Below, piece by piece: positions 8,601 to 18,900 of a stretch of DNA of 39,763 bases. The stretch is from a virus. A program made the position numbers and the translations under genes. The DNA is taken from the IMG/VR virus record IMGVR_UViG_3300023109_000051, positions 1 through 39,763 of that record; one strand, written 5' to 3'. Within the stretch, counting starts at the first letter, position 1. Every line of letters starts with the position of its first letter. The notes beneath the pieces are model-generated. The model searched no databases and was not told the DNA's origin. It was given only the letters and a program-made list of their open reading frames with translations.

Positions 8601-9535
8601 AAACCTTGGGGACCCTGCAATCCTTGTAATCCTTGAGGACCTTGTAGTCCTTGGATACCTTGAATTGCTTCACCTTGCCAACCTTGTGTACCTTGTACAC
8701 CCTGAGAAGCTTGGGGACCTTGAACACCTTGCGTTCCTTGTACGCCTTGATCTCCTTGAAGACCTTGAGTACCCTGAACACCTTGACCTGCGAATGCACC
8801 GTCTGTACCTTGTACACCTTGATCACCCTGCAATCCTTGGGGTCCTTGAGGTCCCTGTAGACCTTGCAAACCTTGAGGTCCTTGAGGACCCTGCACACCT
8901 TGTGTGCCTTGATCGCCTTGTAAACCTTGCGTTCCCTGCGCTCCTTGGATTCCCTGATTACCTTTGTAACCTTGAATACCTTGGAAACCCTGCGTACCTT
9001 GAACGCCTTGTAAACCTTGGAAACCTCTAAATCCACGGAAACCTTGTACACCTTTTTGACCGAGGTCACCTTGTGTACCCTGTACGCCTTGAACGCCTTG
9101 GAAACCTTGTACACCTCTAAATGTACCGATATTAATCCAGTTAACACCGTCATAGATCCAAAGTTCTTCATCTGTGTCATCAATAACACCTTCACCCACA
9201 GAAGCGGATGGGAATGCAGTGTTGAGAGTTGCTTGTGGATCACCACCTGCATCTACATCTGCAACGGAACCAATGATTGTAAAACCAGGACCGTAATCAC
9301 CTTGTAGACCTTGTGCACCCTGTGTACCGTCTGCGCCTTGAAAACCTGTAGTCCCTTGAGGACCAGTACCCATGTTTAACCAGTTAGTACCATCCGAATA
9401 ACGCATTTCTCCGTTATCCGCATAGACAATAGACCCCTCAAAGGGGGCTGGATCAAGGGTAATAGGGAACGCTTGTGGTATCCCTTTCCCTAGTGTGACT
9501 GTGCCACCTCTGAAAGACTTAAACCTAGTCGACAT
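5630..9535 (-). CDS. Collagen-like fibre protein with Gly-X-Gln triplets and embedded globular domains (1301 aa)
   Basis: Probably a trimeric fibre. N-terminal residues 1-56 contain EMRYSDGTNWLNMG, a tail-fibre-like motif. Collagen-type Gly-X-Y tracts follow at about 57-82, 140-365, 510-585, 687-710 and 836-1200. Gln dominates the Y position (GVQGTQG, GPQGLQG), with short register breaks such as QGPQASQG and GEAIQG. Between the tracts sit a globular domain at 366-508, a cupredoxin-like domain at 586-686 (His626, Cys672, His675, Met678) and a second copy of the first domain at 715-830. The C-terminus (1201-1301) is globular and may seed trimerisation. The ATG is preceded by GAGGAA and overlaps the 151-aa gene by 11 bp, suggesting coupling. 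Collagen-like fibres are known in phages; a copper-site module inside one is odd. Confidence 0.93.
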   Translation of the reverse strand: MSTRFKSFRGGTVTLGKGIPQAFPITLDPAPFEGSIVYADNGEMRYSDGTNWLNMGTGPQGTTGFQGADGTQGAQGLQGDYGPGFTIIGSVADVDAGGDPQATLNTAFPSASVGEGVIDDTDEELWIYDGVNWINIGTFRGVQGFQGVQGVQGTQGDLGQKGVQGFRGFRGFQGLQGVQGTQGFQGIQGYKGNQGIQGAQGTQGLQGDQGTQGVQGPQGPQGLQGLQGPQGPQGLQGDQGVQGTDGAFAGQGVQGTQGLQGDQGVQGTQGVQGPQASQGVQGTQGWQGEAIQGIQGLQGPQGLQGLQGPQGLQGDQGTQGVQGGQGPQGTQGGTGSTGLQGLQGTQGVQGVQGFQGVQGFDGTYGGLTFEWELNPISGDAFPGVGKFGLVDGTVASSGVVSNIDKIWFDDKPYDSNRRIDDLFNYIDRVNGSPKGEIVIQTPRDSATNDFEFLVFSILDWTWAQGGEDNGWFDVEFIEKSLLGAAGANTNSWLDTTARYGDVAIVSFNPTGPVGATGTQGTTGIQGDLGNQGVQGGQGIQGVQGPQGFQGFQGIQGEAIQGVQGTQGFQGIQGYQGFQGIQGQEGSRVFEVTNVGNIAYQIDGVNNPSLQLLRGFTYTFDVSATGHPFFIKTAPGTGTGNQYNSGVTNNGAQNGLITFRVPFNAPDLLYYQCSLHSGMVGLLNISDLGPQGPQGPQGTQGIQGIQGDSGSFGGASFDYTFEDTFTDSDPGVGKVKFNNNFLSSSTFMWIDERDDNFVNLDNYFTSLDTVIGLVKGQIKIMKKADPTFFAVFEYSDVTDKTGYWEFDVAYLGGSAAGFADDDDVIITFSRAGSTGAGTQGAQGTDGLQGGFGAQGIQGVQGISQQGTQGIQGIQGGDGAQGGTGSGTQGPQGVQGEAGAQGGIGFQGADGFGSQGVAGIQGERGFQGDIGEGGQGVQGPQGADGAQGLQGPQGPTSQGVGGGVGPIGPQGIQGVQGGGGIQGGFGVGVRGNQGTQGTQGVQGLQGGNGGGGGQGVQGYQGPQGIQGETGADSTAQGFQGPQGTQGPTSQGTLGTQGVQGPQGTQGVQGTAGTGEGGVQGVQGYQGVQGDNGFQGPAGTGEDGFQGFRGFQGGAGESLQGPAGSGAQGEQGYQGVQGGPGSQGGVGVGPSGVQGVQGFQGVQGDIGIQGDQGDFVQGSAGFQGETGSIGLQGGDGLQGPAGPGNSAVTLDVNNIYGTGLESSNMFVTFVPGGAGGRTVYATTGPNTGSQQNFFYNTNADTLYLENITADGNLFAGGALIGSHQDPSNRTLIIRDAAGSVVWGT
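5936..9118 (-). repeat. Collagen-type Gly-X-Gln repeat tracts at DNA level
   Basis: The plus strand shows hundreds of CCTTG-based 9-bp units (for example CCTTGAACA, CCTTGTACA), which encode Gln-Gly-X on the minus strand. Tracts lie at about 8441-9118, 7781-8008, 7406-7477 and 5936-7030, interrupted by three unique domains. The 9-bp periodicity creates long open frames in other frames and strands that are not genes. It could also promote slippage or recombination between tracts. Confidence 0.9.
7478..7780 (-). other. Cupredoxin-like domain with amicyanin-type copper-ligand loop, in the collagen-like protein
   Basis: Residues 586-686 of the 1301-aa protein. The stretch includes GHPFFIKT, GTGTGNQYNSGVTNNGA and YYQCSLHSGMVG. 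His626, Cys672, His675 and Met678 match the His...Cys-x2-His-x2-Met ligand pattern of type-1 copper proteins; the short Cys-x2-His-x2-Met loop is as in amicyanin. There is no signal peptide, and the domain sits between two collagen tracts. Copper binding is inferred from the motif only. Confidence 0.7.
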
Positions 9536-9980
9536 CGTATTCCTCGCTCTGACCTATGGTATATGACAACGTTGCAGTAACTGCAAGATTTGCACTACAT
9601 TTTGCTTGAAGTATGTCACCCGATACAAAGAACTGACCGTTAATCGGAATTGGTATTGTGTCGTAGGCAGGCACTGGAAGATTTTTAATCAAATCAAATG
9701 TCAATGAATTCTCATAACGATAAATGTTAACGTCAACTGTTACAGTATTTTGAGTTGTGTTACAAAGGATCAATGGGGAAATAACTTCCCCGATACCAGG
9801 CTCAATAGTCTCACTACCACCAAATACAAGTTCTGGAACCATAAACTGAGGAACAGTAATGACTTCATCAAATTCTGTGGTTAAGACTGCATTAAAACCG
9901 ATTGGGAACGCATCGGGTGCCTGAGATGTCCTTATTACGGTAATCCCAGTATTTGCGTCTACGTATGATTCAACTGCCAT
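9525..9980 (-). CDS. Small virion structural protein (151 aa), function unknown
   Basis: I do not recognise the family. The protein is predicted soluble and beta-rich, opening AVESYVDANTGITVIRTSQ and ending in SYTIGQSEEYDVD. No signal peptide, membrane helix or catalytic motif is seen. It lies between the 3828-aa and 1301-aa fibre-type genes. The start has a good AAGGAA ribosome site within the 12-bp gap after the giant gene, and the stop overlaps the collagen-like gene by 11 bp. That tight arrangement suggests co-expression. A connector, cap or chaperone for one of the neighbouring large proteins is plausible, but this is inference. Confidence 0.85.
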   Translation of the reverse strand: MAVESYVDANTGITVIRTSQAPDAFPIGFNAVLTTEFDEVITVPQFMVPELVFGGSETIEPGIGEVISPLILCNTTQNTVTVDVNIYRYENSLTFDLIKNLPVPAYDTIPIPINGQFFVSGDILQAKCSANLAVTATLSYTIGQSEEYDVD

Positions 9981-9992
9981 TATTCTTTCCTT

Positions 9993-12900
9993 TTATACTA
10001 CAGCTCTTGAGTTCGAAGCACGTCTTGCGAGTTTCCGAACCGAAGATGTAAATGGTCGACCTTCGATACGACCTGTTCTACCGTTAATTCTCAAACCTCT
10101 TGCGAAGTATTGGTTATTCAATTCGTCTGCACCAGACCATCTTACACGACCACCGTCTTCAGAAAGAACCGAAGAAATCGCAGACGTTGCAGGTCCGAGG
10201 TTTCTAAAGTTCAATGGCAACGCAGTTCTGTTAACACCTGCAGCACCACCGTTGAACTGGTGTGCGATTGATTCAACAAGTGAACCGAATGTCAACACGT
10301 TTGGTCTCAAAATGTTGTCTTTTAGACATTCATTAAACAAGATCTCAATAAATGAACTATGCAGTGCATCTGGTGAGTAGTTCGCAATGATAAAGTCTCT
10401 AATTCTATCCCATGTTGCATAGAATGCATAGAGAAGATCAGTATTGTTTGCGCCATCATCGATCCATGCTGAACCGTTCCAATAGTATATAGTTCCTGCG
10501 TAGAAGTTGACATTAGTGTCAGTAGAAACAATATATGCGTGGTTCTTTTTCAAACTTACGTTTGGATCTGACTGCAACGCATTACGTGCAGAGATATCTG
10601 GAACCACTCCTTTGAAAGACAACCCAGATGTTGTAGAATTGAACACTGGGAACACATGTTGACCTTTTTGGTCGAAGAACGATTGCGAGAATGTTCTTGT
10701 TGCTTTTGTTGAACCCCTTTGATTAGTGTTCGGATTTATGAATTTAACATCATTCACAATAGTCTGCAACAAGTTACCTGCGTCACGTCTTGTCAAATTA
10801 ATATCAATAAACTTATAAGTTGCGTTAACAAATCTTACTGTATCATACTGAAGAGGACCACGTTTGGATAGTAGAATATCTGCGGCATCTCTAAATGGTT
10901 TTTCAACCCAGTCATAATCAGGTGCAATAAGTGTTTGTAACTCTTTTACATCTTTATTTATCTGACTTAGATAAAACATTCCTGCGAGTTCTTTAACTTT
11001 AGTTGATTCTGCTTCTGTTGCAGTATCAGCTTTTACAACTTGTCCTTCGTACTCACCCTGTAGGATATCCGCACAAATTACACCAAGTTGACGATAAGAC
11101 TTCGCAGTCGCTTCACGTTGGTCTTCTGGGATACGATATACTGAGTTCCAGAAATAGAACTCTGCATTCCAACGAGAAGCAGTGTTACCACCGTAGTTCA
11201 AGTCATATGAGAATGCGTCAATAAGGTATCCTGTATCACGACGACACTTAGATTTGTTATAGTCAAGTACGTTGAACTCAGTATTGATGAAGTGAATAAG
11301 ATCATCTGCAAGTTCTACTTTACTTTCTTCGATCTGATCAAATGCATCCTGTAGATCTCCACCAATCCATGTCATGTTTGGTTCGACCAATGCAGGGATA
11401 GGTGCAAGACTATCTTCACGAATGACATCTTCAACGATACCAATCAAGTTCTGTACTTCTGTACCTTCGGTAACACCTGCGGCAGTACCAGAGAAGTCTT
11501 GCGCAGTTGTAGTGAATGTTGTATTCTGAGTATCGATCTCTTGAACGATGTTACCCATCAGAACTTTCATAGTGTTGTAAACATCTGCAGTTTGTCTGCG
11601 AGTATCTTGTGGTAGTACAGACACACCGTTTTCAAAGTAAATCTGTGCAGAGATACGAGATGCGTGGTTTGTTTGATACTGAACATCGTGTGATGTGGCA
11701 TCAATCAAGAAGCCCATGTCACGACGACACTTGTTACGTGGGAATGATAAACCATTCCACTCACGAGATACGTAGTCTACGATTTCATTTGCGAGTGCAA
11801 CACTATTGTCTTGGATCAATGATTTTGCGTCCAAGTAGTTTGTAGGTGTCCATGACACATCTGGTGAGATACGTGCAGGGATATTTGAAACATCTGTATC
11901 ATCTACTGCGTTTGCAACGATCATTGCGAGATCCAATGCGTAACCCATAAGGTCTTTACGTTCTGGATATACTGCAGGTAGATGACGTTTGTCCTGATGT
12001 ACCAAGTTACCTTGAACCATCTGAACCGCATCGTTTACTGCAGATACGAATGTGTGTACACCGACATATCTCTCAACTTTACCAACTTGCATAGTGATTG
12101 TATCATCAGATACTGCAATAATCTCTACTGGTTTATTGAACCATGGATCTACTGGACGTGGGTGAGAAATGTTAACACTTGGGACACCACAAGAGAATGT
12201 GATACCGTTCGTTGCGAACAATGCACCGTCACCAACGTTGAACTTGTGATTTACACCAACATTTACAGTAAAGATACCACTTTGTGGATCGTAAGTTGCA
12301 CCAGTCGGAGTATACTTGACACCTTTTTGGATTGTTGGAGTTACATCAGTACGTGTAAGTACTGTTTCGATTGTTTCTCCAAGGTGCATGAATGCACGAC
12401 GAGTTGGTTCACGTTGACCAAGTGGTAGAATGTTAATTGCATTCTCAAAGTAGATCATTGCGTTTTTGTGAGTTGCAGAGTTACCATCGTATTGGATATC
12501 GTGAGCAATACCATCGATGATAGCACCCATGTCACGACGACACTTGTCTTCTTTATATGCAAGTCCGTTAAACTCTTGTGCAATGTGTCCAAGGATTGCA
12601 GACTGCATTGTAGGTGTTTTTGTTTTCAGAAGTGTACCCTCTGTTGCATATACACTAGTTTTTGGTTCTACAGATGCAGGAAGTCCTTCTAAGTTGTCAG
12701 CAGCGATTGCTTCTGCAACAATTTCCATAAGAGTTTCGGCTCTTGCACCAGTTGCAGCATCTGTCGCAACACCAGACACATCCTGTGCGACTGCGTTACC
12801 AAGTGATGGAGTATTTGCAATATTCTGAACACAGTTGTCTGCAAACTCTGCAAGTCTTTGGAAGACTGCGGCAGTTTGTGCACGTTGACCTGCAGGAAGA

Positions 12901-15900
12901 ACACTACCTGCACCTTCGAAGTACAATCTTGCATTAGACAATGCGGCAGTGTTACCACCATGTTGAAGATCGAATGAGATTGCATCAACCAAGTGACCAA
13001 CATCTCTTTCACACTTCGCAACATCGTAAGACAATGATGGGTATGTAAGTGCAATGAATGCAGTTGCTTCTGCAGCAAGGAAGGATTTGTTCAGTTGCAG
13101 ATTAATTCTTGCATTAAGACCTTTACCATCAATGAAGTTATTAGTACCATCAGAGTAATCGATAGTTTCAATTTTTCTGACCGCTTGTTCATCTGCACGT
13201 ACGAATGTGTGTGTACTTGTGTATCCACCTGCGTTACCAACATTAACTGTGATTGTTGAATCAGTCACGGCAACGATCAATTGTTTTTTCTCATATACAT
13301 TAACATCAGAGATACGTGGATGTGCAAGTTCAATTACGTCTGAAGTTGCAGTATTCACACAAGACAATGTAATTGACTCTGGTGAGAACATGATGTATTC
13401 ACCTTGAACGAAGTCGTGTTCACCAATTGTGATGTCCATGAACCCTGATGTAGGATCGTAATCAACACCTGTTGGAGTATAACCTTTTGCCATACCGTCT
13501 ACGAGTGTATCAAATGCAGATTTTACAAGTAATCTAGCTTCTTCATTAGTTACTAGTTTCTCTAATTCAGACTGGATGTAACGTACACCACCGACTGTTT
13601 CAGATAATTCACCCCAACGAATTGCATTTGTACCTGCAGTACTTGTACGATAAGACGCACCTGCATATACTGAGTTGAAGTTAGAACCAGTGATTAAGTC
13701 ACGACGAACTGCATCGATGATATAACCTGTATCTCTGAAACACTTGTCACCATCGTATGTGAAGTATTCATCATTCAAGTATGCAACAACCTCTTCAATC
13801 AAGAACTTACGGTTTGCAGCGATTTGATCACGTGCGAATGTACGTAGTGGATTGTATGTTGGTGCATCAGCAATTGCAGGAATGTTTTCATTTGTACGAT
13901 CATCTGCAATGTTTGCGATAACTGTAATAAGATCTTGTACACGTTGTGCAGTTTGAACTGAAGCAGCAGTACCAGACTTGTCTTGTTTCAGAATGTTTCC
14001 TGTAACTTCTTTGACACTATTTGAAACTGCACTTACAAAAGTATGCGCACCTGCGTATCCGTCTGGGATTGTGTATCCAGTAACAGTGATGAAATCACCA
14101 TCTACTTGAGTAATCTTAGTTGGTTTCTCGAATGCAGGGTCTGTTGGACGTGGATGTGAAATTTGTGTCACAACACCTGTCGCAGTATTTGCACATGAGA
14201 ATGTGAGTGCATTCTCATCGAACCAGATGTAATCACCAACTTGTAGAGCGTGAGTACCAATATCAAGTTTCAGTGTACCCTGTGCGACATTATAGTCTGC
14301 ATCTGTTGGGGTAAAGGCACTTGGCCCGAAGTGAGGTGTCACTGTATTTTCGAGTACAACACTTTCTGCAGATGCAGCGAGGTGCGTGAATGCGGCACTT
14401 GTAGCATCGTACTGATAAGATGGAAGTAAGTTGATAGAGTTGATGAAGTATGCACGTGCAGCTTTCACTGTCGCTTCATTACCACCGTACAGAAGATCTT
14501 CTGTTACTGCATCAATCAGATATCCACTGTCACGAATACACTTAGACTCTACGAAACCAATACCATTGTACTGTTCGTTAATGTAAGTTGTGATCTCTGT
14601 TTGTAATTTCTCTGTAAGACCATTGATAAGTGAAGACGCATCTTTGAATTCTTGTGCGTATCCAGTTTCACCTGGCCCAAATTCGAATGGTGAGAATTTG
14701 TATGAAGGATCATCCATTTCAGGACCACCCACATTGTAGGATAGAAGTCCAGATTGTGCACCATCGATACCACCAGAACCACCTCTTACAACAGCTTCAC
14801 GTGCAGTAGATCCACCACCAACGATTGTACCTTTTGCGGCACTTTCGTAGAATGGAGTACCAATATCATTTGGTTCGACTACTGGTGGAAGGTTAAGTTG
14901 TTCATCTTCTACACTGTCTGAAACGATGTTGATCAAGTCTTCTACTCTTTGACCCATAAAGTCAGAGAAGTATTTCTTGACTGCATTTGCAGTGGCAGAG
15001 ACAAAAGTATGTTCCTCTTCGTATCCACCTGCATCACCAACATCCATTGTAATTGTGTTTGCAGTTACTGCAAGGATTTTGTGTGGTTTCTCATATGCAG
15101 GATCTGTAGTACGAGGATGTACGATATTTGTAACTGGATCACCACATGACAATGTGATTGACTCAGGTTCGAAGATCATGTAATCACCGATTGCGAAAGA
15201 GTGAGCAGCACCCAGATCGATTTTCATGATACCAGAAACTGGGTTGTAGATCGCATCAATAGGTGTATATTCTACATTAGTCCATGCTACTGGTGTTTCT
15301 ACGTTACCAGTTGTTGGTGTTACAGTCTCGTTACGTGCGAGTTTCTTCGCAACATTCGCAATGTGTTGGAATGCTTCTGCAGTTGGTCTTCTTTGATTGT
15401 AAGGCAATACAGTAATTGCGTTTTCAAAGTAAACTTTTGCGTTATTGATAGATGCAACGTTTGAACCATGTTGAATGTCATATGAGACAGAGTCAACGAG
15501 GTAACCAACATCACGTGGACACTTAACACCAACACTCTCTGAGTTTGGATGATTAATGTTCAACCATGCAGTAACTTCTGCTTGTAAGAATGCTTTGTTG
15601 GACTGAAGGATACCACGAGTGTTCAATGCATCGTTAGACACATATGAGTCACCGAAGTTGATTGCATCTGCGGCACTTGTACCGTTTGTGATGATGTCAA
15701 TCAGTTCATCGAAAGATGCTTCTGCACGTGTTCTTGCAGTACCTGTAAGATTTGAAGATACTTCACCTTTTAACCATGTGAATGCACCAGTTGTTTGTGT
15801 CAACTGTTCTTCTACAACTGCATTTGCACCTACAGTACCAGAACGATATGCAAGTCCACTGAATACAGCGTTATAGTTAGAACCAGTAAGAACATCACGT

Positions 15901-18900
15901 TTGACTGCATCAAGCATCAAACCTGTGTCTCTTTCACATTTTGCACTGTCGTAGATGAAGTAAGTATCTCTTAGATATCCTACAACTTCATTTGCAAGGA
16001 ATGCACGGTTTTTCTGTAGTGTTGTTGCAGTGTTGACTTCGTCTGTATTAGACCTTAAGATTGCCAATGCATTGTCTGCACAACGGATGAATGTGTGAAT
16101 ACCACCTTGACCGACACCTACATTAACCTGAATTGTATTGATATCAGGTGTTGCAGTGATTGCAAGTGGAGTACGATATGGTGGATCTGCAGGACGTGGA
16201 TGCGAGATCTCTTGTAGATTGTTGTCAGAACCACATGTGAATGTGAAAGATCCAGGCATCAGTTCTACACGTTGACCTGCACTCAAACCATGACCTGTAA
16301 TAGTCATAGACATGATACCAGTTGCGGTATTGTATGCGACACCTTCAGGAGTTTTAAACTCTTTGTACATTGCAGGATCTGAGAACCATACAACATCGTC
16401 ACGGATACAACCTTCTGCGGCACTTACGAATGTGTGTGCAGTACCACCTGCATAACCACCTACGTTAATAGTGAATGTGGTTTCTGTTGCAGCTTTGATC
16501 TTAACTGGTTTTTTGTTCCAAGGATCTGTCTTACGAGGATATGCATGTTCAGTTACATTACTGTCCAATGCGCATGTAAAGACGATACTCTCTTCTTCCA
16601 TTTCAATATACTGACCAAGTTCAAGATTATGAACACCAACAGTAACAACCATATCACCTGTTGCAGGATCGTATGTCGCAGTTGTTGGAGTGTATGTTTT
16701 CTTACGAACATCATAGTACACTGAAACTGCATTCTCGTCTGCTTTGTAGAATGTATGTGGTTGAGTGTAAGAACCTGCGGAGCCTGGGTTCACTGTGATT
16801 GTTGTCAATCCAGTTGCAAGGATCTGCATTGGTTTTTTGTATAGTGGGTCTGTACGATTTGGGTGAGACTTGATACCTTGATCACATTCGAACTGGAATG
16901 AGTTAGGTGCAAGAAGTACCTTATCATCTGTAGTCAAACTGTGAGTACCGATGGTGATAACCATTTCACCTGTAACACCATTATATGTTGCAGTCGTAGG
17001 AGTATAAGCACGACCAGAACCATTCATGATGTGAGTGATTTCGTCAAACGCAGCGTCTGTTTTCATTGTTACAGAACTATCGTTTGCAAGGAGATGTACA
17101 CCATCACCTCTACCAGACACCCAAGTGTGAGCACCAGTGTAACCACCTGCATCACCACTGTTGAATGTAATAGTGTTTACAGTAACTGCAGTGATTGGGA
17201 TTGGTCTATCGTTAAGTGGATCTGCAGGACGTGGGTGAGAAATCTCTACCACATCTGAAGTTGCAGTATTAACACAAGAGAATACCAATGCTTCTGGTGC
17301 AAGTTTGATTGAGTCACCGACTTCAATGTCGTGTTGACCAATAGTAAGAACTGTTTCTCCACTTAATGGATCATATGTACCAGTTGTTGGAGTATATTTT
17401 GCAGATGCAAGTGAACTTACCTGACGTTTTAGTTCTTTTACAGAACCAACAGTTTCTGGTAACTGATCACTAATAACTTCTTTTGCATTGTTTGTGTGAT
17501 ATGCAATACCAGTTTGAACTGAGTTAAAGTTAGTTCCAAGGATCATATCTTGGTTTACTGCAGGAAGAATATATTCTTGAACGTCACGTAGACACTTATC
17601 ACTGGAGTAGATAAAGAAGTTAGTATCGATCCAACCTAACATGTAGTCTTGGATGTACTTTCTGTTTGCCTGAAGTTGTTTACGAGCATTCTTCTTGTCT
17701 GCACTGAGAGTTGGTGCATCACTGAATGTAATACCTCTAGCAACCACTTGAACTGCATTGTCCAATGTACGTTGATATGCATGGACACCAGTGTAACCAC
17801 CTGCGTCACCTGAGTTAAAGGTAATTGTCTTAGGTGTTACTGATTCGACTTGCAATGCATTCTTGTACCACTTGTCAGATTGACGTGGATGTGAGATTTC
17901 GATAATCTCAAGAGTTGCAGAGTTTGCACAACTATATGTCAAACCGCCTGGTGCGATTTCAATCATATCACCAACTTTGATGTTATGGTTTACATCAAAT
18001 GCGATTAGTGTTTCACCAGATACTGGATCATATGTAGAACCAGATGGAGTCCAACAGTTTTCTTCAAGACGGACACAGTCTGCATCCGCACTTACGAATG
18101 AATGAATACCCAAGTATCCACCTGCATTACCAGCCATAACTGTAAATGTTGTTTCTGTGACTTCAATAATTGGTAGTAGACGGTTCGCAACTGGATCAGT
18201 TGTACGAGGATGAGTAATGAAACCTTTGTTTGGAACACACTCGAAAGTGATACTATCTGTTTCAATAACAACTTTTTGATCTACTTCAAGACGGTGAAGA
18301 CCAACTGTTACTTCCATAAGACCAGAAATTGGATCGTATTCTACATGAGTAGGTGAATATGTGTAACGTTTTTCTTCTAATGCGTCAATAATGTTGTCAA
18401 ATGCGACATCAGCACGTTGAGAACCAAGGATAGAAACACCATCGATAACTTCGTTGGTCTGTTCTTTCAGTCTCTTGTATGATGCAATTGTTTCGTCACG
18501 TTGGTTATTGATAACCTTTGCGGCAGCGTTCATATAGTACGCATTACCTGCAGTAACGGAGTTGTAGTTTGTATCAAGTAACATGTCATACTTGACTGCA
18601 GGAAGGATATAATCCTGTGTATCACGACGACATGTGACACTGTTATATGCAAAGAACTCATCGTTATCTTCGATCCAGTCGATTAACTCGTCTTGGATGA
18701 ACGAACGATTGTCCTGAAGTTGTTTTCTAGCTGCAGTGTATTCGTTAGAAACTTCATTGTTAGAAACTTCTGTCCAAATGATTGGACTTGCATACTCTTC
18801 ACCGTTCTCAAGAATATTCAAGAGTTCGTCGTAAGAAGTGTTTGCACGATCTAGGATTTCTGAGTTCGCATTACTGAAGATACCTTCAATTTTACCTTGC

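Noticed and set aside
8440-9118. Regular short repeats resembling a CRISPR array
   Set aside because: The repeats are 9-bp coding triplets within one protein, without unique spacers of constant length.
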